Of a stretch of 64,000 nucleotides of DNA, positions 10,186-22,200 are shown piece after piece (position 1 is the first letter of the stretch; every line of letters starts with the position of its first letter). The DNA comes from Woeseia sp. (lineage in GTDB: Bacteria; Pseudomonadota; Gammaproteobacteria; Steroidobacterales; UBA11654). Location: contig BPCL01000001.1 of NCBI GenBank assembly GCA_019653755.1, positions 481,542-545,541 on the forward strand. The letters are read 5' to 3'. The translations under genes and the position numbers were made by a program. The notes beneath the pieces were generated by a model, which was given only the letters and a program-made list of their open reading frames with translations, had not been told where the DNA came from and did not search any database.

Positions 10186-10551
10186 ATGAATGAAATAAAT
10201 AACTCATTAATAGAAGCCAGAGGACCGAATAAAATTAAATTTAAAGGTAAATGGTTTACTAGTAGTTTTATGATTCTTAACAATGAAGTCATAGAACCTT
10301 GGGAACATTCTGAAGTCATTGGTTTTGATATTAATGATTTTTCCATAGCTTTAAAAAATAAATCTGAACTAGTCTTATTAGGCACTGGCGATCTGCAAAT
10401 CTTTCCAAAAAACTCTGTACTCACCCAATTACTTAAACAAGGTATTGGGGTTGAGGTTATGGATACTGTGAGCGCCTGTCGAACATTTAATGTTCTGACT
10501 TCAGAATATAGAAGTCCTATGGCTATGCTAATAATAGAAACTAATCTTTAG
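10186..10551 (+). CDS. Mth938-domain (DUF498) family protein
   Basis: A 121-residue protein of the Mth938/NDUFAF3 domain family, whose bacterial function is not settled. It has the family-like core ILNNEVIEPW, the LLGTGDLQIFP strand, and the conserved IGVEVMDTVSACRTFNVLTSE segment near the end. I use the ATG at 10186; a TTG six bases earlier is less likely. It is divergent from the nuclease gene, with a 67-base gap holding any promoter. Its end overlaps a tiny antisense ORF. Confidence 0.82.
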   Translation: MNEINNSLIEARGPNKIKFKGKWFTSSFMILNNEVIEPWEHSEVIGFDINDFSIALKNKSELVLLGTGDLQIFPKNSVLTQLLKQGIGVEVMDTVSACRTFNVLTSEYRSPMAMLIIETNL

Positions 10552-10618
10552 GCAATCTCGATATGAGGAAATAGAGAATTAACAAAACAGCAAAAAAGAT
10601 TAATATTTTAGTTAGCAT
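10541..10618 (-). CDS. Possible tiny membrane peptide (25 codons)
   Basis: From ATG 10618 to TAG 10541-10543 there is a 25-codon frame reading MLTKILIFFAVLLILYFLIS followed by RLPKD. It is one transmembrane helix with a basic end. It lies 6 bases after the DedA-like gene in the same direction and overlaps the end of the Mth938 gene by 11 bases on the opposite strand. A weak purine run precedes it. It may be a real small protein or chance; a second genome would decide. Confidence 0.3.
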   Translation of the reverse strand: MLTKILIFFAVLLILYFLISRLPKD

Positions 10619-10624
10619 CTCAAA

Positions 10625-11206
10625 TCACGATTTAAATAATAAATAGAGAAAGAATAAGGCAATTATAAAATAGCCAATCTTATCAATATTTCTAACAATA
10701 GCATCCATCCCTTTCTCGCCACCAATTTTTGCTGCATAAGCGACCAAATAAAATCTTGCGCCCCTTGAAATAGTTGCAGCGATTATAAAGACAAAGAAGT
10801 TCATCTTCATTGCACCAGCCATAACCGTAAAGACTTTAAATGGAATCAGAGTGAAACCAGCGATTAAAATGATTGCTGAACCCCAAGATGAAAATAATTC
10901 CACTGCCTGATTGTAATAGCCCATTAGATTGAAAGTATTCATAAGGTCCATCGCGTAATCGATTGCAAACAAACCGATAAAGAACCCCAGGCAGCCTCCT
11001 ATAACTGAGGCAATTGTGGTTACATTAGCATAGAGAAATGCCTTATTAGGCTTTGCTAAAGTCATTGGTGCTAGAATTACATCAGGTGGAATTGGGATGA
11101 TGAACCAAGCTTCGATAAAGCTCCAAAAAAATAAGAAATACACGGCTAAAGGCTTTGCAGCTTGTTTAAGGATATAGTCTAGTGATGATGCAAAAAAACT
11201 TTTCAT
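10625..11206 (-). CDS. DedA/VTT-family inner-membrane protein (YqaA-like)
   Basis: A 193-residue membrane protein of the SNARE-associated (VTT/DedA) superfamily, members of which are linked to lipid scrambling or membrane homeostasis. Family features visible are the re-entrant-loop segment FIIPIPPDVILAPMTLAKP, a GGCLGFFIGLFAID helix, the Gly/Pro-rich FTLIPFKVFTVMAGAMKM and the ISRGARFYLVAY helix. It starts 3 bases after surE ends. In many gammaproteobacteria YqaA-type genes sit near surE, supporting the call. Confidence 0.85.
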   Translation of the reverse strand: MKSFFASSLDYILKQAAKPLAVYFLFFWSFIEAWFIIPIPPDVILAPMTLAKPNKAFLYANVTTIASVIGGCLGFFIGLFAIDYAMDLMNTFNLMGYYNQAVELFSSWGSAIILIAGFTLIPFKVFTVMAGAMKMNFFVFIIAATISRGARFYLVAYAAKIGGEKGMDAIVRNIDKIGYFIIALFFLYLLFKS

Positions 11207-11209
11207 CCT

Positions 11210-11953
11210 CTAAAACTCAGCAATCCAATTTTGGAGACTTTTTATTTGTGTTTTATCTGTAAGATTAGTTGTCAATGGCGTGATTGACACCAAATTATTT
11301 TCTATGGCATTAAAATCAGTGCCTTTTTGATTGTCTTCTGCGGGTGGTGGTGGACCTATCCAGTGAATCTCATCACCATAAGCATCGATATTACCATTGG
11401 AAAGATCTGGTATTGCTCTTCTGCCTAGTTGTGTGATCGCATAACCTTGGATATCTTCTTTTGGGACATCGGGAACATTAATATTGAGCACTGCTTGATT
11501 CTTTAAATTTTTTATATGATCCCTAACGATTTCTGACATAACCTCTATAGCAGTGTCCATATAATTGGGCTTTAGATTTGTGATAGAGGCAGCCAAACAG
11601 GGTATAGCACTAAATCGACCTCCCATTGCAGCCCCCACAGTTCCAGAATAAAGCACATCATCACCTAAATTAGCTCCATGATTTATTCCGCTAATTAAGA
11701 TATCTGGTGTTTCATCTAGAACTCTTGTTAAGGCTAAGAACACACAATCACTAGGGGTACCATTCACATAATAAGAATTATCTTCAAACTTTCTTATTCT
11801 GAGAGGATTTTTTAGAGTCAATGAACTGCTTGCACCACTGCAATTGTTCTCAGGAGCTACAACTGTAACATCAGCAAATTGTCTAAGTGATTCAGCAAGG
11901 CCTGTTAGGCCCTTTGAATAATATCCATCATCATTAGATAAAAGAATTTTCAT
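11210..11953 (-). CDS. surE: 5'/3'-nucleotidase SurE
   Basis: Stationary-phase survival nucleotidase that removes phosphate from nucleoside monophosphates in the cytoplasm. It starts MKILLSNDDGYYSKG with the metal-binding NDDG motif, and has ALTRV, GTPSDCVFLA, the ISGINHGANLGDDVLYSGTV loop and an acidic metal site, all classic SurE. I prefer the ATG at 11953 over 11974 because it places the conserved MKILLSNDDG at the start, one base after the upstream stop. Length is about 247 residues, normal. No pcm follows it, unlike many gammaproteobacteria. Confidence 0.95.
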   Translation of the reverse strand: MKILLSNDDGYYSKGLTGLAESLRQFADVTVVAPENNCSGASSSLTLKNPLRIRKFEDNSYYVNGTPSDCVFLALTRVLDETPDILISGINHGANLGDDVLYSGTVGAAMGGRFSAIPCLAASITNLKPNYMDTAIEVMSEIVRDHIKNLKNQAVLNINVPDVPKEDIQGYAITQLGRRAIPDLSNGNIDAYGDEIHWIGPPPPAEDNQKGTDFNAIENNLVSITPLTTNLTDKTQIKSLQNWIAEF

Positions 11954-11954
11954 C

Positions 11955-12710
11955 TTATAAAAAATTCTCTGCAATATATTTCATTCTGGACTGAACTTCA
12001 TCTGAGAACCAGCCATCAGCAAATGATGTTGTAAATTGACCAAGCTCATTATCAAACCAATCATTGAGTTCTGACTTTGCAGTTAAACGAGTTAAATTCA
12101 TTGCATTAGGAGGGAGTTGAACGAGTTCACCCAGCCATTCAAAGGTCTTCTCAACAACTTGATCTTTTTCGACAAGCTCATTTAACAATCCTAATTGATC
12201 TGCTTCTTCAAAACTGATCAAGCTACCTGTCATGGTAAGAGTTGAGGCCTTATTCTCTCCTACCAGTCTCGAGAGAGCCTTATATAAGATCATTGGCACC
12301 GGAAGACCTACAAAAACCTCATTCATCCCGATCTTATAGTCTCCTTTAGCAGCAATCCTATAATCACAAAAAATTGAAAGAACAGTGCCTCCAGCTGGAC
12401 TATGGCCTGTCATCGCAGCAGCAAATGGAATTGGGCTTTTGGAAATTTTTGCCATTAGCCCCCAAAATGCTTTAAAAAAAATATCTATTTCATCTCTAGA
12501 AAGGGTTAATAATGTTTTAACATCCAAGCCCGCAGTAAATATGCCGTCCATTCCACTAAGCATTAATGCTTTTGCACCCTGCCCTGTGTTCTCATCAATT
12601 GCCTTGTGAATGTCCTCGAGTAGCTCCAGATTTAATGCATTCACTGGTTTTCTACACATTTGTATTTCTACTATTCCGTCTCTATCACTGGTTTTTACTA
12701 AACCACTCAT
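11955..12710 (-). CDS. Enoyl-CoA hydratase/isomerase family, ECI1-like
   Basis: Crotonase-fold enzyme of about 251 residues. The oxyanion-hole segment FTAGLD and the loop GHSPAGGTVLSIFCDYRIAAKG followed by IGMNEVFVGLPVP resemble mitochondrial delta3-delta2-enoyl-CoA isomerase (SPAGG, CDYRI, GLNE). This suggests a role in oxidising unsaturated fatty acids, but substrate is inference. The ATG at 12710 has a strong AAGGAG ribosome-binding site six bases upstream and is preferred over 12743, which overlaps ftsB. It occupies the place between ftsB and surE where ispD-ispF usually sit. Confidence 0.85.
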   Translation of the reverse strand: MSGLVKTSDRDGIVEIQMCRKPVNALNLELLEDIHKAIDENTGQGAKALMLSGMDGIFTAGLDVKTLLTLSRDEIDIFFKAFWGLMAKISKSPIPFAAAMTGHSPAGGTVLSIFCDYRIAAKGDYKIGMNEVFVGLPVPMILYKALSRLVGENKASTLTMTGSLISFEEADQLGLLNELVEKDQVVEKTFEWLGELVQLPPNAMNLTRLTAKSELNDWFDNELGQFTTSFADGWFSDEVQSRMKYIAENFL

Positions 12711-12732
12711 TATTTTCTCCTTGAGTTGGTAA

Positions 12733-13002
12733 TTATTTGGCAATCAAATAAAGTTCTTCGCCTTCTTTAATCATCCCCATTTCTGTTCTTGCTTTCTCTT
12801 CAAGTGCTTCTGTTCCGTCCTTTAAGTCTTTGATCTCCTGTTCTAATTCGCTATTTCTTATCATCATCTCTTTGTTTTCTTGCTGTTGAGTGTCGATCAT
12901 CTGATTCAACTCTTCAGTTCGTTTTTTCCCATCCTCCTTAAACCAGATATCCATTTGCAACAAAATAAAAATAATAATCAAAATAAGAGTCAATATTCTC
13001 AT
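12733..13002 (-). CDS. ftsB: Cell division protein FtsB
   Basis: Bitopic divisome protein that forms a complex with FtsL and FtsQ. From ATG 13002 the protein has one transmembrane helix (MRILTLILIIIFILLQ), then WFKEDG, a coiled coil rich in E, K, Q and N (RNSELEQEIKDLKDG) and the conserved ending EALEEKARTEMGMIKEGE. All are typical FtsB features. It follows eno, as in E. coli-type neighbourhoods (pyrG-eno-ftsB). A longer start at 13038 is possible but adds residues not found in the family. Confidence 0.93.
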   Translation of the reverse strand: MRILTLILIIIFILLQMDIWFKEDGKKRTEELNQMIDTQQQENKEMMIRNSELEQEIKDLKDGTEALEEKARTEMGMIKEGEELYLIAK

Positions 13003-13041
13003 GAAGCTATAAATCAATAACCGGTTTAAATGCTTCAATAC

Positions 13042-14291
13042 CTAAGAAGTTTGAGCTTTCCCGAGGATAGATTCGATCCTTAATAGCTGGTTATATTTCT
13101 CCACACGGTCTGAACGACACAGTGAGCCTGTCTTAATTTGAGAAATATCCTTATGGATAGAAAGATCAGCAATTGTGCTATCACTTGTCTCTCCTGAGCG
13201 ATGAGAAATGACGGTAGTGTAGTTATTTGATACTGCAAGCTCAATTGCAGCAAATGTTTCTGTAAGTGTCCCGATTTGATTTGGTTTAATTAATACTGAA
13301 TTAGCTACCTCGGTATTAATTCCTTTTTGAAGTATTGATGGATTAGTTACAAATAAGTCATCACCGACAAGCTGACAAGAATCGCCTAGTCTATTTGTAA
13401 GCTCTCTCCATCCATCCCAGTCATTCTCAGCCAAACCATCTTCAATAGATATGATCGGATAATTAGCAACTAAGTCTTGCAGGTAATCGATAAATTGGTT
13501 TGCATCAAATACTTTATTTTCCGAGGATAAATGATATTTATGATCCTTGTAAAATTCACTACTAGCTACATCCAAACCTAGGTAAACGTCTGTACCTGCA
13601 GTCAGCCAACCTTCTCAATTGCTTCAAGGATAGTTTCTAATGCAGCTTTATTACTCGGTAGATTAGGAGCAAACCCACCTTCGTCACCAACAGCGGTATT
13701 CAAACCATTAGATTGGAGGACAGATTTTAGTGCATGAAATATCTCAACCCCTGCCATTAGAGCATCACTAAAAAGATTAAACCTCACAGGGAGAATCATA
13801 AATTCTTGAATATCAATATTATTATCAGCGTGTTCACCGCCATTAAGAATATTCATCATTGGCACGGGGAACGTATAATTCCCGTCTGCAAAATGTTGGA
13901 ACAATTCATTTTTATTGTGGGCAGCTGCAGCATGTGCTGAAGCGAGAGAGACTGCCAAGATTGCATTAGCTCCAAGTCTCGACTTGTTCTCAGTTCCATC
14001 GAGGTCAATCATTAACTGATCAATTCTCTTTTGATCCTCAATAGATTGTCCTAAAAGAGCGCTTTGTATCTCCGTGTTAATGTTCTTAACCGCTTCCTGA
14101 ACCCCTTTGCCTAGGTATTTATTTTGATCTCCATCTCTTAGTTCCACTGCCTCCCTTGAGCCTGTTGATGCTCCAGATGGAACTGAGGCTCTACCTATAG
14201 CTCCATTCTCAAGCTCAACAGTAGCTTCAACTGTAGGGTTCCCCCTAGAGTCTAATATTTGGATAGAATGAATTGAGGTGATCTTTCCCAT
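13042..14291 (-). CDS. eno: Enolase (frameshifted)
   Basis: Interconverts 2-phosphoglycerate and phosphoenolpyruvate. It begins [22 protein letters not shown] and contains [14 protein letters not shown], the [18 protein letters not shown] loop and [11 protein letters not shown]. The second frame has the metal-binding and catalytic segments [33 protein letters not shown] and SHRSGETSD. The frame breaks near 13600 at [19 protein letters not shown], a region that is continuous in known enolases. Joined length is about 415 residues. It lies between kdsA and ftsB on one strand. Confidence 0.95.
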
Positions 14292-14317
14292 TGATAAATC
14301 TATTTTCTATGCAGTTG

Positions 14318-15133
14318 TTATGTTTTAACTAAGTTATCAATTTTTACTAACTTTTCCATTAAAGGCTTAAGCTCATTCAATGGCAATGAATTTGGTCCAT
14401 CACTCAGAGCCTTATCAGGATCAGGGTGAGTCTCTATAAAGATCCCTGCTATACCGACTGCGCTTGCAGCTCTTGCTAAGGGATTTATATACTCTCTTTG
14501 CCCATCCGATGAGCTACCCTTACCACCTGGCAGCTGAAGTGAATGCGTGGCATCAAAAATAACTGGGCATTGCGTTTCTTTCATGATGACCAGAGATCTC
14601 ATATCAGAAACTAAATTGTTATACCCGAAACTATAACCTCTCTCACAAACTAATATGTTCTCATTTCCTTGTGACTTAGCCTTTTTCACAACATTTTCCA
14701 TATCCCAAGGAGATAAAAATTGCCCCTTCTTAATATTCACGGGGATATTCTGTGCTACAACTTTTAAAATAAAATTCGTTTGCCGACACAAAAAAGCAGG
14801 TGTTTGAAGGATGTCAACAACTGATGAAACTTCATCCAATGGTGTGTCCTCATGAACATCAGTTAATACTGGAACGCCTATTTTTTCTTTTACACTTTGG
14901 AGGATCCTTAAACCCTCTTCTATACCAGGACCTCTATAACTGTCTATTGAGGTTCTATTGGCTTTATCAAAAGATGATTTAAATACATAAGGTATTCCAA
15001 GATTTTCAGTAATCTCTTTAATGTGTCCAGCCACGTCTTGAGCTAATGCTTCATTCTCAATCACACAAGTACCAGCGATGAGCAGCAGAGGTGACTCATT
15101 TGAAACTTCTATATTTGCAATCTTAACAGCCAT
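14318..15133 (-). CDS. kdsA: KDO-8-phosphate synthase, probable metal-dependent class
   Basis: Condenses PEP and arabinose-5-phosphate to make the KDO precursor for the lipid A core. The 271-residue protein has [41 protein letters not shown] and [21 protein letters not shown], all KdsA hallmarks. At the N-terminus it has AGTCVIEN, with Cys where metal-dependent enzymes such as Aquifex KdsA have a metal ligand and E. coli has Asn. The [19 protein letters not shown] segment also resembles that class. It lies between pyrG (8 bases) and eno. Confidence 0.94.
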   Translation of the reverse strand: MAVKIANIEVSNESPLLLIAGTCVIENEALAQDVAGHIKEITENLGIPYVFKSSFDKANRTSIDSYRGPGIEEGLRILQSVKEKIGVPVLTDVHEDTPLDEVSSVVDILQTPAFLCRQTNFILKVVAQNIPVNIKKGQFLSPWDMENVVKKAKSQGNENILVCERGYSFGYNNLVSDMRSLVIMKETQCPVIFDATHSLQLPGGKGSSSDGQREYINPLARAASAVGIAGIFIETHPDPDKALSDGPNSLPLNELKPLMEKLVKIDNLVKT

Positions 15134-15140
15134 AAATCTA

Positions 15141-16793
<1,653 letters not shown>

Positions 16794-16881
16794 TTAATAC
16801 TGTGGGATTTTACAAAACATCGGGAAATGTAAAACTGCTGTCCCGGTATTTCAAGTTATCAGATTATGACGTATCTAACAA

Positions 16882-18225
16882 TCATGAATTATGAATGATA
16901 TCCATATTCCTCTCCCAAGAAATAAGAAATCCGTCTTCTTGTTTTTGTGCTTTATAGTCCTGATTGAACCAAAGATCCCCAACAGATATAAGATCTTCAT
17001 CAAGATAGACTAGTGGAATCTGATCTCTCGCCCATGGTAGGACATTATTTTCTTGGAAGAGATTTTTTAAAGATTTTGTAATTTTATGGCCTGAAGGTTT
17101 AATTTGCTCACCACCTTTGCGATATTTTATTTCTAGGCTTTTCGGACATTTATTTAATGCTATTCCTTCACCTTTTATAAATTTAGCTTTTATTGAACCT
17201 CTATCCCCTCCTAGATTAATAGTCTCCTGAATGAACCATTTCAATTGAAGAGGTTTGCTTTGAAGCTGTTTGAGATCAGGATTAAAGAAGTAAAGTGTGT
17301 CCTTGTACCTCCTAATCGAGCATCCATTCCAAGTAACTATAGGAGAATCTGATTTTGTATTTAAAAGTGTCTCTATTCCTTTTTCTAATACTTTTAAACT
17401 GGGTATTCCCATATTGTTCTTAAGAATCATGAATCTAAAAATGTTGTTAATTCTCAGAGTAGATTTATTTGATAGGATACCCAAATCAAGAACGTTAAAC
17501 TTTTCAAGTTCACCAATATCTTCTTTAGCTATTTCATGTAGAAGTTTCTGATTATTTTCTGCTAGAGAAGAAAGTCTATTAATCGTTGTGTGAGCTTTAG
17601 GCCATCTCTTTTTGATAGAAGGAATAATATCTTTTCTCAAATAATTTCTATCAAAATCAATATTATTATTACTCGAATCTTCAATCCATTCGATATTGTT
17701 TAATTTTGCATATTGCTCTATAGCTTCTCTGGGGATATTAATCAATGGTCGACAAAGTAACCCCTTCCCAAATTTGGTTTTCTTTCTAATCGATCTTAAT
17801 CCATCAAGTCCCGTCCCTCTAAAAATTCTATAGAGGATAGTTTCTGTCTGATCATCAAGGTGATGAGCGGTTAAAAGACATTCATTATCGAGGATAATCT
17901 CTTTAAATTTCTTATATCTTTGGTCTCTTGCTGCGGCCTCAAGACCAAAGCCTCCTTGCTTGGGTTTAATGGACTTTATAATTAAAGGCAATTTATATTT
18001 ACTACAAGCATCAGAAACAAAATCTACCCATTCCCTAGAATCCTCATGTAAATTGTGATTAATATGTATTGCTTTGACTTCATCAGAGGATCTTTTGGCT
18101 TTTGATAGCAGATCCATCAGAACCATTGAATCTAGTCCTCCACTCAATGCTATGGCAAATTTAGTTACGCCCAATGAAGCAACTTCATTAGCTAATAACT
18201 CATTCAAATTCTCATTAAAATCCAT
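16882..18225 (-). CDS. tilS: tRNA(Ile)-lysidine synthetase
   Basis: Modifies C34 of tRNA-Ile(CAU) to lysidine so that it reads AUA. The PP-loop is SGGLDSMVL (residues 28-36). The N-terminal domain continues with AIHINHNLHEDS, TAHHLDDQTETILYRIFRGTGLDGL and FDRNYLRKDIIP, all TilS landmarks. The C-terminal domain has IKPSGHKITKSLKNLFQENNVLPWARDQIPLVY, the substrate-binding region. Its 447 residues match the long gammaproteobacterial form. It starts five bases after accA ends. Confidence 0.95.
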   Translation of the reverse strand: MDFNENLNELLANEVASLGVTKFAIALSGGLDSMVLMDLLSKAKRSSDEVKAIHINHNLHEDSREWVDFVSDACSKYKLPLIIKSIKPKQGGFGLEAAARDQRYKKFKEIILDNECLLTAHHLDDQTETILYRIFRGTGLDGLRSIRKKTKFGKGLLCRPLINIPREAIEQYAKLNNIEWIEDSSNNNIDFDRNYLRKDIIPSIKKRWPKAHTTINRLSSLAENNQKLLHEIAKEDIGELEKFNVLDLGILSNKSTLRINNIFRFMILKNNMGIPSLKVLEKGIETLLNTKSDSPIVTWNGCSIRRYKDTLYFFNPDLKQLQSKPLQLKWFIQETINLGGDRGSIKAKFIKGEGIALNKCPKSLEIKYRKGGEQIKPSGHKITKSLKNLFQENNVLPWARDQIPLVYLDEDLISVGDLWFNQDYKAQKQEDGFLISWERNMDIIHNS

Positions 18226-18230
18226 AAGAA

Positions 18231-19190
18231 CTAGATTTCGTTGAATTGACCAATGGACTTAAATCTTTTTCTTCTGTCTAAGATAAGATCATCAATATTT
18301 TTATTCTTTAATGTAGCTAAAGATTCTGTTAAATGATCTCTGATCTGTACAAATGTTTCTTTTGGATTTTTGTGGAAACCACCAAGAGGTTCTTCAATAA
18401 TAATATCTACGAGTCCCAACTGCCTTAATCTTAATGATGAAATACCCATTGCATCTGCAGCAGCTTCAGTCTCATCAGGATTTCTCCAAAGTATTGTGGA
18501 ACATGCTTCAGGGGAAATAACTGAGTATATAGCATACTGAAGCATCATTAATTCATCACCCATACCAATTGCTAGAGCTCCGCCCGAACCTCCTTCTCCA
18601 ATCACTAGATTTATAATCGGTACCCTCAGAGAGGCCAAAGTAAACAGATTTCTAGCTATAGCTTCACTCTGTCCTCGTTCTTCAGCGCCAATTCCTGGAT
18701 ATGCTCCTGGTGTGTCTATGATAGTAATTATTGGAATTGAAAATTTTTCAGCTAACTTCATAATCCTCATTGCTTTCCTGTAACCCTCGGGTTTAGGCAT
18801 ACCAAAATTTCTATGCATTTTCTCTTTAGTGCTTACTCCCTTCTCCTGAGCAATAAACATTACTGGTAAATTTTTAACTTTACCTATGCCAGTAACAATA
18901 GAAGAATCATCTGCATACATTCTATCTCCATGTAATTCCTGAAAATCTTCTGATATAGATTTAATAACTTCTAATGACTTTGGTCGCAAAGGATGCCTAG
19001 CAAGCTGTGCTATTTGCCATTCGCTTAAGTTATTAAATATTTTTTTTGTAAGTTTTTCGCATTTTTGCTCTAACCGTCTTATCTCATCGTCAATTTCGAC
19101 ATCAACATGCTCTTCAGACAGATTATGCCTAAGGTCATCAATCTGCTTTTCTAGTTCTACAATTGGTTTCTCAAAATCAAGAAAATCCAT
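18231..19190 (-). CDS. accA: Acetyl-CoA carboxylase carboxyltransferase subunit alpha
   Basis: With AccD, transfers carboxyl from carboxybiotin to acetyl-CoA, the first step of fatty-acid synthesis. It begins MDFLDFEKPIVELEKQIDDL, has WQIAQLARHPLRP, the MHRNFGMPKPEGYRKAMRIM loop, IDTPGAYPGIGAEERGQSEAIARNL and GEGGSGGALAIGMGD, all conserved in AccA. Length is about 319 residues, normal. I use the ATG at 19190 because of the family start; 19196 is also open. It lies directly downstream of dnaE as in E. coli. Confidence 0.97.
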   Translation of the reverse strand: MDFLDFEKPIVELEKQIDDLRHNLSEEHVDVEIDDEIRRLEQKCEKLTKKIFNNLSEWQIAQLARHPLRPKSLEVIKSISEDFQELHGDRMYADDSSIVTGIGKVKNLPVMFIAQEKGVSTKEKMHRNFGMPKPEGYRKAMRIMKLAEKFSIPIITIIDTPGAYPGIGAEERGQSEAIARNLFTLASLRVPIINLVIGEGGSGGALAIGMGDELMMLQYAIYSVISPEACSTILWRNPDETEAAADAMGISSLRLRQLGLVDIIIEEPLGGFHKNPKETFVQIRDHLTESLATLKNKNIDDLILDRRKRFKSIGQFNEI

Positions 19191-19266
19191 AATCACTCTT
19201 ATTTTAAGTATCTAATGATTAAATTATTCTATAAGTAAAGTTAAAAAGCTAATTAGCTATTAGAAA

Positions 19267-22200
19267 TCAATGACTAATAAACTGAAAATTATGGGAACCT
19301 AATTCAGCTGTAAGGTCAGCTCTCAATTCTTTAGTTGGACTCACAGTCCACTCTTCTCCTAATTTTTAAAGTTTGGTGGAATTAATATCAGTTTCATAAT
19401 TTAGCTGAATCTTACAACTTCCAGGAGTGTGCACCTGTAGGATCTTTTGTAATCGCTCTGGATCAAACTTTGAATCACATTTGATAAGAAGGGTTTTTGC
19501 TTTTTTATTGATTATTGAATCAATACTTACTGCATCTTCAACAACAAATTGCCATAAATCAGCAAATGAATCGAATCTCAATCTGCCTTTAAGAAACAAT
19601 AAAGAATTATTACTTAAAAGATCTCTAAAATTTTCTCTTCTTTCACCAAAAATTATGCCTTCCAAGATTGCCGAACCATCATCTATCTTAAAAGTATAAT
19701 TGTTTCCCCTTCTTTTTAAGTTTGTTATCAGGCCAGCCACTTGAATCATTGATTCTTTATCGTTATATCCGTTGCCATTTTTTTGAGAGTCCATCATCTT
19801 CTTTAAAGTCGCTAAATTAGATTTTGTTAAATGCTTGCAATCTTCTCGATACGCATCAAAGGGATGGCCACTGAAATAGAAGCCAAGACTTGTAAATTCA
19901 TTTTTTAACAATTGACTCAATACCCACTCTTTTGATCTGTTAAGGGTAGGTATTGATTCTTGAATATTCTCATCAGAGTAAAATAGATTGCTTTGTCCTG
20001 TTTCTTTTTCAAGCGATAGGCGATTTGAATAATTTAAAGCCATCTCTATGGATTGAAATAGAGTTGCCCTCGTCTCTCCAAAGCAGTCGAAAGCACCACT
20101 TGTTATAAGTGCTTCAATTGTTCTTTTTGAGATTTTTTCTGATGATAACCTTGAGCAAAAATCAAAAATATTTTGGTAATTACCATTGTCTTGTCTTTCC
20201 CTACTAATTGCTTCAGAAATTGATTCTCCTAAACCTTTGATTGCGCCTAATGCATATCTAATCTGCTTCTCACTTTCAACAAAAAATTCGTATCTTGAAT
20301 GATTAACACATGGTCCCTTTATCTCTATTTCAAATGATTCACAATCTTCCTTAAAAACAATTAACTTATCAGTATTATCTATATCAGCAGTCATAGATGC
20401 TGCAAAAAATTCAGTCCTATAGTGAGTTTTTAGCCATGCAGTTTGATAGGCAATCATAGCGTAAGAGACTGAATGAGATTTATTAAATCCATACCCAGCA
20501 AACTTTTCTATCAAATCAAAAATTCTTTTTGCAGTGGGTTCTTTAACATCATTGACTAGGGCTCCTTCAATAAAGATATCTTTTTGTTTAGTCATTTCTT
20601 CAGGAATCTTTTTACCCATAGCCTTCCTTAAGATATCCGCACTACCTTGCGTATAGTTAGCTAATTTTTGAGCAATTTGCATTACCTGTTCTTGGTAAAC
20701 GATAACTCCATAAGTAGGCTTCAGTATGGTTTCTAAGGTCGGATGTAAGTAGTCAATTATTTTTGTTTTACCCCCTTTTTTTCGCTCAATATAGTCATCA
20801 ACCATTCCTGATTGCAGAGGCCCAGGACGGAATAAAGCCACAAGCGCTACAACATCATCAAACCGACTGGGTTGCATTCTTTTGATCAAATCTCTCATTC
20901 CAGTTGATTCCAGTTGAAACACACCCACAGTTCTGGCTGAAGAGAGAAGATTATAGGTGTCCTTATCCTCCAAAGAGATATCTTTGATATTTAACTTTTT
21001 AAATTTGCCTTTGGTTTTCCTAATATTATATGCATTAATTATATCTATGCTCTTTTGTATAACTGTTAGTGTTTTAAGACCAAGAAAATCAAATTTAATC
21101 AAACCAATGGATTCTGCGTCATCCTTATCGAATTGAGTAACAGTCCCAACCTCATCATCTAATTTATATAAAGGCATGAAGTTAGATAGCTCTGAAGGAG
21201 CTATAACGACTCCTCCAGCGTGTGTTCCAGCATTCCTAACTAGCCCTTCAAGTTTTAATGATAAATTTATAATGGCTTCTACATCCTCATCCTCTTCATA
21301 CCTTTCAGCTAATTCTGAAGATTTTTTCAAAGCATCATTTATTGTTATACCGATCTCAAAAGGTACTAATTTTGCAATCTGGTCTACCACTGGGTATGGG
21401 TATCCAAGTATCCTTCCCACATCTCGAATCACAGCTTTAGCAGAAAGTGTTCCATAAGTGATAATTTGAGAAACCATATTTCTTCCGTACTTACTAGAAA
21501 CATAGTCGATAACTGCGTCTCTTCCATTAACACAAAAATCAATATCAAAATCTGGCATTGAGATACGCTCTGGGTTTAGGAACCTTTCAAAGATTAAATC
21601 GTGCTCAATAGGGTCAATATCAGTTATACCTATGCAATAGGCCACTAAAGACCCTGGTCCTGATCCCCTTCCTGGCCCAACAGGGATATTTTGCTCTCTG
21701 GACCATTTCACAAAATCAGCAACAATAAGAAAGTAGCCAGCAAATCCTGTTCTTTTAATTATTTCTAGTTCTTCATTTAATCTAGTTTCATAAATAGATC
21801 GATTAAAACCATCTTTATTAGCTAACTTAGAAAGTCCTTCAACAGCTTGCTGAGTTAAATATTCATCTATGGAATAATTTCCAGGGGTATCGAACGCAGG
21901 AAGAACATGATCTACGTTTTCAAAACCAAAATTACATTTCTTTGCTATTTCGATAGAATTATTAACTGCCTCAGGGAGATCTCTGAAAAGCTCCTTCATT
22001 TCTTCTTGGGTCTTGAAATATTGCTGATCTGTATAGTCACGATGTCTACTTTGATCTTCAAGGACTCTCCCCTGATCAATACAAGCCCTTGCTTCTAGAG
22101 AAATAAAATCATTCTCAGATAAAAACTTTGGATTGTTTAATGCCACCAATGGGACATCGTACTTTGTAGATAAAGAGACAATCCGATTTATCTCCTCTTC

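Noticed and set aside
10161..10424. Minus-strand frame opposite the Mth938-family gene.
   Set aside because: The plus-strand protein carries the family motifs; the antisense frame has none.
19247..19258. Palindrome AGCTAATTAGCT with trailing T bases as a terminator after dnaE.
   Set aside because: The stem is AT-rich with no loop, so a stable hairpin is unlikely, and accA follows closely as in a shared operon.
20000..21460. Plus-strand open frames opposite dnaE.
   Set aside because: They are shadows of a clear DnaE coding frame and have no conserved motifs.
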